Assembly: GCA_023390815.1 (NCBI GenBank)
Contig: JAEWCC010000062.1
Location: 1-42,070, forward strand
DNA: 42,070 nucleotides
Source of the DNA: Bacillota bacterium
GTDB lineage: Bacteria; Bacillota; Clostridia; Christensenellales; SZUA-584
Direction: 5' to 3'
Position numbers and translations under genes: made by a program. The notes under the pieces were generated by a model. It had not been told where the DNA came from. It ran no database searches and worked only from the letters and a program-made list of their open reading frames with translations. Of the stretch, positions 40,154-42,070 are shown piece by piece. Positions within the stretch are counted from its first letter, which is position 1, and each line of letters begins with the position of its first letter.

Positions 40154-40777
40154 CTAAATCTCTTTCTTGCGGTATATCGCGTTGGAGAGCGCGTAGGAGA
40201 GCGCCAGCGCGGCGATGAGTATCAGCGGGGAGAGCGCGAACAGGAGGGTAATTGCCTGCTCGCCCGGCAGCTTGACGCCCATATTGCTGAGCGCGACGAA
40301 CGCCGCGGTGGGGGCCGCGAATACGGCGATGGTAATCAGACGGGATTTCTCCACGCCGAACTTGAATATGAGCGGCAGGAGTATGCCCGCAAACAGCAGC
40401 CCGACGGCGAACAGCACGTAGGATACCGTCAGCGCTTCCAGCAGATTGCCCGAATGGGTGATCAGACGGTAAGCGGTGCCGACCGCGATGGAGATGCCGG
40501 TGCCGATCAGTGTGAGAATCAGCGCGAGCAGGTATTTGCTTTTAACCACGTCCCTGCGCGTTACGGGCAACGAAAGCTCGTATACGTCCCAGCCCGACTG
40601 ATGGTCGAGCGAGAACGAAGTAACCGGAATCATCGCGCACATCAGCACGATCATGCCGCTTAAGAAGTTCGAGCTGTCCATGAAGAAAATTAGCAGCGCG
40701 TACGCCGCGGTAAACAGCAGCAGTGTGCGCATGTATTTGCGCAGGCTTAACAGGTCTTTGAGTAGTAATCCTTTCAT
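40154..40777 (-). CDS. ABC-2 type transporter permease
   Basis: 207 residues with six predicted membrane helices. After an N-terminal KDLLSLRKYMRTLLLF, the segment SFSLDHQSGWDVYELSLPVTRRDVVKSKYLL is typical of the ABC2_membrane_5 group of small permeases paired with YtrA-type operons. Substrate unknown; relatives respond to cell-wall-active compounds. AGGAGG precedes the ATG, which overlaps the ATPase stop by four bases (ATGA). Confidence 0.88.
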   Translation of the reverse strand: MKGLLLKDLLSLRKYMRTLLLFTAAYALLIFFMDSSNFLSGMIVLMCAMIPVTSFSLDHQSGWDVYELSLPVTRRDVVKSKYLLALILTLIGTGISIAVGTAYRLITHSGNLLEALTVSYVLFAVGLLFAGILLPLIFKFGVEKSRLITIAVFAAPTAAFVALSNMGVKLPGEQAITLLFALSPLILIAALALSYALSNAIYRKKEI

Positions 40778-41634
40778 GATGCGTTCCTCCTCACATAAAA
40801 CAGCATGATTTCCTCAAGGCTGGCCGGGTCAATCGTGACCCCCGGATACTTTCTCTGAACTCTGGCTTTATCGCGCACGAACACCTCGTGATTAAACTGG
40901 TTTTTGCGGTGTCCCGCGATGTCCGCGGGGTCGATCCGTGCATAGTCCGCTTGGCCGCAGCGCAGGATGCCGCACTCGTTTTGCAGCGTGTTCATACTCT
41001 CGCTGAACACCACGCGACCGTCATGCAGCATCGTGATATAATCCGCGGCCTTCTCCAGGTCGCTCGTGATGTGTGTGGAGAGCAGCACAGAACGGTCTTC
41101 CTCCTGAATGACGTCACGCAGCAAGTCGAGCACCTCGCTGCGCATCACCGGGTCGAGCCCGCTCGTGGCTTCATCGAGGATCAGCAGCTTGGGCCTGTGC
41201 GCCAGCGCCGCGCAGAGCGACAGCTTGGTCTTCATGCCCTTCGACATTTCCTTGACCGTTTTGTTCTCCGGCACGCCCAGCCGCAGCAGCGACTGTACAT
41301 ACAGCTTATCGTCCCAAGTGGGGAACATCGGGCGCATGATGGACGCGACGTCCGCCGTGCGCAGCGTGTCGTGGAAATGGCAGTCGTCCAGCACCACGCC
41401 GAGCTGCTGTTTCATCTGTTTCTCCTGCGCGACGGGATCGCAGCCCAGCACACGGATATCGCCGCCGTCCTTGCGGATCATGTTCAGAATCAGCTTGATC
41501 GTCGTGGTTTTGCCTGCGCCGTTCTCGCCGATAAGCCCCATGATGCAGCCACCCGGCAGTGAGAACGTGACATCGCTCAGCGTAAACCCGCGGTATTCCT
41601 TGCGCAGTTGATTAACTTCCAGCGCGTATTCCAT
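40774..41634 (-). CDS. ABC transporter ATP-binding protein
   Basis: 286 residues. Walker A GENGAGKTT (36-44), ABC signature degenerate (MSKGMKTKLSL instead of LSGGQ, usual for this subgroup), Walker B LLILDEATSGLDP, and the His switch in LLSTHITSDLEKA. The C-terminal ~70 residues end in a DUF4162-like tail. It powers the permease encoded next, forming a small exporter. GGGAGGAA precedes the ATG, and the GntR stop lies in this Shine-Dalgarno (2-bp gap), so the three genes form one operon. Confidence 0.93.
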   Translation of the reverse strand: MEYALEVNQLRKEYRGFTLSDVTFSLPGGCIMGLIGENGAGKTTTIKLILNMIRKDGGDIRVLGCDPVAQEKQMKQQLGVVLDDCHFHDTLRTADVASIMRPMFPTWDDKLYVQSLLRLGVPENKTVKEMSKGMKTKLSLCAALAHRPKLLILDEATSGLDPVMRSEVLDLLRDVIQEEDRSVLLSTHITSDLEKAADYITMLHDGRVVFSESMNTLQNECGILRCGQADYARIDPADIAGHRKNQFNHEVFVRDKARVQRKYPGVTIDPASLEEIMLFYVRRNAS

Positions 41635-41636
41635 GG

Positions 41637-42011
41637 TTATTCCTCCCGGTATAAAAGCGTTAAAATTTCTGAAAGCTCGCCGAGCGATATGCCGCTGCTT
41701 TTGGCCAGTTCCACAGCCTTTTGCAGATGACCTTCCGCCAAACGAAGCTGTTCTTCCCTTATCAGTTCGATATTGCGGCCCGCCACGAAACTGCCTTTAC
41801 CCGCTACCGTCTCGATGAAGCCATCGCGTTCCAGATCTTCGTAGGCGCGTTTGGTGGTAATCACGCTGATGCGCAGCTCTTTGGCGAGCAGACGGATGGA
41901 GGGCAGCGCGTCGCCTTCGCTCAGTGTGCCGCCGAGTATCATACTTTTGATCTGCGAGGTGATCTGCTCGTAGATCGGCCGGTCGCTTGCGTTGCTGATG
42001 ATGATGTCCAC
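41637..42011 (-). CDS. GntR-family transcriptional regulator, YtrA subfamily
   Basis: 124 residues from GTG 42011, with AAAGGAG eight or so bases upstream; an ATG at 42035 lies before this site and is less likely. N-terminal winged helix: RPIYEQITSQIKSMIL, GDALPSIRLLAKELRIS, VITTKRAYEDLERDGFI, then GKGSFV. The short C-terminal helical tail (~45 residues) without a ligand domain marks the YtrA subfamily, which represses its own ABC transporter operon. It is the first gene of the operon, behind the 42043-42064 palindrome. Confidence 0.92.
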   Translation of the reverse strand: MDIIISNASDRPIYEQITSQIKSMILGGTLSEGDALPSIRLLAKELRISVITTKRAYEDLERDGFIETVAGKGSFVAGRNIELIREEQLRLAEGHLQKAVELAKSSGISLGELSEILTLLYREE

Positions 42012-42042
42012 GCAGGCTCCTTTCTTTTGCGTCATTCGCAGA

Positions 42043-42064
42043 CATACCGTATATATACGATATG
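42043..42064 (-). promoter_or_regulatory. Candidate GntR operator, 22-bp near-palindrome
   Basis: The two 11-bp halves read CATACCGTATA and TATACGATATG on the plus strand: perfect inverted repeats apart from one base pair. It lies about 30 bp before the GntR start, where an autoregulatory YtrA-type operator is expected, and its TATATA core may also be part of the -10 box. Confidence 0.7.
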
Positions 42065-42070
42065 TACAGT

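Noticed and set aside
1..42070. tRNA, rRNA, transposase or phage genes
   Set aside because: No cloverleaf with a conserved T-arm, no rRNA segments and no such protein families were found on reading both strands.

Overview
The window looks like chromosomal core DNA of a moderately GC-rich member of the Clostridia (Bacillota). The evidence is a Gram-positive type replicative polymerase (PolC), a zinc-ribbon L32 paired with a YceD/DUF177 protein, HemZ, a bifunctional Rel, Shine-Dalgarno sites of the AGGAGG type, many TTG and GTG starts, and gene orders familiar from Clostridia. No species can be named from the sequence alone. No rRNA, tRNA, CRISPR array, transposase or prophage gene was seen.

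Layout. 1-437 holds the end of a flavin-reductase-like gene. 613-13672 is the translation and envelope cluster rpsB-tsf / pyrH-frr-(small PASTA-like protein)-uppS-cdsA-dxr / rseP-ispG-polC. It makes ribosomal protein S2, EF-Ts, UMP kinase and ribosome recycling factor, then the undecaprenyl carrier, CDP-diacylglycerol and MEP-pathway isoprenoids, and finally the replicase. 14060-15010 is a lactate dehydrogenase with its own promoter and terminator. About 15110-15300 folds on paper like a 6S RNA. 15428-25487 is secD-secF / recJ-rel-dtd-MBL hydrolase-hemZ-HD hydrolase, covering protein export, repair, stringent response, D-aminoacyl-tRNA clearance and haem synthesis.

25670-26372 is yceD-rpmF. 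The genes that often follow it (plsX-acpP-rnc) come only at 34117-36167. The roughly 7.7 kb between them holds a secreted fibronectin-III protein of mixed base composition, a small rhodanese, a DAHP synthase, a zinc-ribbon membrane protein, a small two-helix membrane protein and an internally duplicated ferritin-like protein. After rnc come glyA, an orphan PstS-like lipoprotein, a ProX-type editing protein, an AT-rich islet with two small orphan proteins, and on the minus strand a GntR(YtrA-type)-ABC ATPase-permease operon.

Most interesting non-coding signals: a modular palindromic element present upstream of both pyrH and plsX; the 6S-like RNA; inverted repeats that bracket the -10 boxes of two neighbouring genes; a 22-bp near-palindrome in front of the GntR operon; a 7-codon leader ORF before polC; and leader hairpins before yceD and rnc. 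I found no complete, clearly new multi-gene system. The best candidates for undescribed biology are the modular repeat, the chimeric fibronectin gene, the zinc-ribbon membrane protein and the AT-rich islet.
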